NCBI GenBank assembly: GCA_017650795.1
Contig: JAGCEE010000227.1
Coordinates: 1 to 18,364 of the forward strand
Direction of reading: 5' to 3'
DNA from: Clostridia bacterium
GTDB taxonomy: Bacteria > Bacillota > Clostridia > Christensenellales > UBA1242
DNA: 18,364 nucleotides
The notes under the pieces are model-generated. The model was given only the letters and a program-made list of their open reading frames with translations, was not told where the DNA came from and did no database searches. Position 1 is the stretch's first letter. Every line of letters begins with the position of its first letter. Shown here piece after piece: positions 17,301 to 18,364 of the stretch. A program made the position numbers and the translations under genes.

Positions 17301-18055
17301 TCTGCTGATGGAACATCTGCTGGACGAGTTTTTCTTGCAAGTTCAATCAATGCCTCTTCCTGAGTTGTTTGTGGCTCTTTTTCAAGAACATTCTTTATAA
17401 GCCTGTGGTTGCCAAATAATTCCATAATGTCGTCATTTGTATAACCAAAACATTTTAAGAACAATCCTAATGTTATTTTATGAGCTCTATCTAGCACAAC
17501 TTTTAAAACTTCGTTTGCACCCTGTTCTATTTCTACCCACATACCATGACTAGGATACAACTGACCTTTTAAGGTTGAAGTATCATCTTTGTCTTGGGTG
17601 TAATAAACACTTGGTGAACGAGTCACTTGGCTAACTATTACTCTTTCTGTTCCATTAAACACAAAAGAGCCCTGCTCTGTCATAAGAGGAATATCGCAAA
17701 GATAAATATCTTGTTGGTCAATTGCTTCACCACTATCCTCTATAACAAGCCTTGCGTTAACTTTTAGCGGAACACTATATGCGACCTTTCTTATTTTACA
17801 GTCCTTAATAGAATAAGTTGGTTTTTCACCAAATGAAATGCCTGTAAAATATAACTTTGCCTTGCCACTATAATCGGTAATTGGAGAAAGGTCTTGCAAA
17901 ATTTCTAATATTCCATGTTCCAAAAACTCTTTATATGTGTCTTTTTGAATTTCTAAAAGGTCTGGCAATTCACAAACATTTTCTAGTTTAGAAAACGAAT
18001 ATCTTTCGGTTGTTCCGAACATAACCTTTTTTAATGCAGGTGCTTTTTCTTGCAT
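14342..18055 (-). CDS. rpoB: RNA polymerase beta subunit
   Basis: The beta subunit, which forms the other half of the active centre and the rifampicin pocket. It has 1237 residues with family motifs throughout: the protrusion segment NGTERVIVSQVTRSPSVYY, the rifampicin region (484-510) with SQLSQFMDQINPL, the THYGRICAIETPEG loop, and GDKMSGRHGNKGVVS. The C-terminus carries an acidic tail of about 60 residues ending FDDFDDLDE. In E. coli numbering it has Ile at N518, Gln at H526, Val at L533 and Ser at N568. AAGGAG lies nine bases before the ATG. It is followed by rpoC in the same operon; rplL is not immediately upstream within the window. Confidence 0.98.
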   Translation of the reverse strand: MQEKAPALKKVMFGTTERYSFSKLENVCELPDLLEIQKDTYKEFLEHGILEILQDLSPITDYSGKAKLYFTGISFGEKPTYSIKDCKIRKVAYSVPLKVNARLVIEDSGEAIDQQDIYLCDIPLMTEQGSFVFNGTERVIVSQVTRSPSVYYTQDKDDTSTLKGQLYPSHGMWVEIEQGANEVLKVVLDRAHKITLGLFLKCFGYTNDDIMELFGNHRLIKNVLEKEPQTTQEEALIELARKTRPADVPSAESTRNYINLLFFSDSYYDINRVGRYKMNKKLSLANRITGYVSADNIAIDDEVVIKAGEEFTYDVARRIQDAGINEVYLLAHGERVLVRGNNRVKLSKIFPCDEKELGILEDVYYPTLMQILKENKTKEKRMEAIRANAKELLITTLTMDDILATISYYLNLTDGIGEIDNIDHLSNKRVVSVGELLGNAFSSGIKRLSANIKETLQGKELSEVTPSQIINPRPVNKSLKDFIAQSQLSQFMDQINPLSGLTQKRRLSAVGPGGVKKERASAELRDIHYTHYGRICAIETPEGQSIGLITTLAAYAKINEYGFIETPYRKVNKETGVVEKTAEYHMADIEDNAYICQATEPLDEEGRFINKRVICRHATSILEVPASKVDYMDVSPRQLISAAASLIPFVENDDSARALMGSNMQRQAVPVLRPEAPIVGTGMERPIAKDCGAIISAPEDGTVKYVSANYITFVGDKSGKKYDIPLIKFDKTNAYTCQNQKPAVVKGQKVKKGDVLIDGFSTKNGELALGKNVLVGYMNWEGYNYEDAILVSERIVKDDVYTSINLKDVELPCRSTKLGDEEITRDIPNLGEDALKNLDENGIIRIGSEVRPGDILVGKVTPKGETELTPEERLLRAIFGDKAREVRDTSLRVKHGCGGTVVDVQILSKKNHDDLDPGVNMLVKVYVAQRRKLSVGDKMSGRHGNKGVVSRVLPEADMPFLADGRPLDLVLNPLGIPSRMNIGQVLEVHLGLVAESLGWKVATPAFDGATPDTVRDLLVANGFPEDGKIQLYDGRTGEPFDHKATVGYKYMLKLDHMVDSKMHARSTGPYSLVTQQPLGGKAMFGGQRFGEMEVWALEAYGASSLLQEMLTVKSDDIVGRTKTYEAIVKGEPIAEPGIPESFKVLIKELQSLGLDMKILTEDNQEVSIAELSADEVDVTPSLGAEVEQELKDVSLNFDEILAGTNNDEDETGVSDADIASAEFDQNELFDDFDDLDE

Positions 18056-18134
18056 AATTTGATGCTCCTTAAATATTTATATATTTACATGGTTTTCTTT
18101 TGCTTAGAGTGACTTATATTAAAGCGTGAAAATA

Positions 18135-18183
18135 GCAAGCAATTATATACCACTTTTTAAAGAATATTGCTTGCGTTTTTTTT
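18135..18183 (+). terminator. Hairpin in the rpoB leader with a plus-strand terminator shape
   Basis: GCAAGCAAT (18135-18143) pairs perfectly with ATTGCTTGC (18166-18174) around a 22-base loop. On the plus strand it is followed by G and a T run (18176-18183), which is the shape of a terminator for rightward transcription. On the minus strand the same stem lies in the middle of the rpoB leader RNA, preceded by an A run and with no T run after it, so it should not stop rpoB. Confidence 0.55.
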
Positions 18184-18241
18184 ATTTAATTGTTTATAAA
18201 ACCGGCTCTTTTTTTCACTACTCAAAAAAATTCCTTGCGGT

Positions 18242-18270
18242 AGTATACCAACATGCAGAATAATTGTCAA
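18242..18270 (-). promoter_or_regulatory. Sigma-A promoter of rpoBC
   Basis: The minus strand has TTGACA at 18270-18265, a 17-base spacer and TATACT at 18247-18242. Transcription would start near 18235, leaving a leader of about 180 bases before the rpoB ATG at 18055. From 18271 to the right edge I see only AT-rich DNA without a recognisable gene. Confidence 0.8.
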
Positions 18271-18364
18271 GGGAAAATAAGGATTTTTTTTAAATAATCG
18301 TTTGTTTTTTTATGTGCTTTTTTAATTTTAACTCATTGATTTATCCGTATTTTTGTTTGTTATA

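Noticed and set aside
18271..18364. End of rplL or another gene upstream of rpoB
   Set aside because: All three minus-strand frames contain early stops and no L7/L12-like residues are seen.

Overview
The window is AT-rich DNA from a low-GC Gram-positive bacterium, most likely an uncultured Clostridia-type Firmicute. The evidence is the gene order secG-rnr-smpB, a UPF0291 (YnzC-type) small protein, beta and beta' subunits of Firmicutes length without the proteobacterial insertions, AGGAGG-type ribosome binding sites, and sigma-A promoters close to TTGACA-17-TATACT. I cannot name a genus. The standard genetic code fits. All 13 complete genes end in TAA or TAG, and none in TGA.

Layout. 1-103 holds the first codons of an unknown gene with its own strong promoter. 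188-3471 (minus strand) is an export and RNA quality-control operon: a 73-residue two-helix membrane protein, secG, rnr (RNase R) and smpB. 3587-3775 (plus) is the UPF0291 protein. It converges on rnhA (RNase HI, minus), and the two share a two-way terminator. 4360-5586 (minus) is a membrane-anchored protein with a very acidic middle and a coiled-coil tail, of unknown function. 5726-6253 (minus) is rsmD (16S rRNA methyltransferase). 6333-6654 carries a decayed 3' fragment of an alanine racemase gene with a frameshift. 6710-9484 (minus) is a large membrane-anchored beta-helix protein with GLUG-like repeats. Divergent from it is a two-gene plus-strand operon: an 87-residue membrane protein and a 258-residue protein with a GNAT-like C-terminal half. 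10759-18055 (minus) is rpoB-rpoC, with a strong promoter and a leader of about 180 bases.

Most of the window is housekeeping: transcription (rpoBC), rRNA modification (rsmD), RNA turnover and ribosome rescue (rnr, smpB), R-loop removal (rnhA) and export (secG). The accessory part is 6710-10690, plus the acidic coiled-coil gene.

Most notable observations: (1) rnhA and rsmD each have a -10 box exactly 6 bases before the ATG and no Shine-Dalgarno sequence, which predicts leaderless mRNAs. (2) RpoB has Gln at the E. coli His526 position and Ser at Asn568, both in the rifampicin pocket. (3) RpoC has Pro right after the catalytic NADFDGDQM motif, where Ala is nearly universal. (4) The alr remnant between rsmD and the surface-protein gene. 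I found no mobile element, CRISPR array, tRNA or rRNA.
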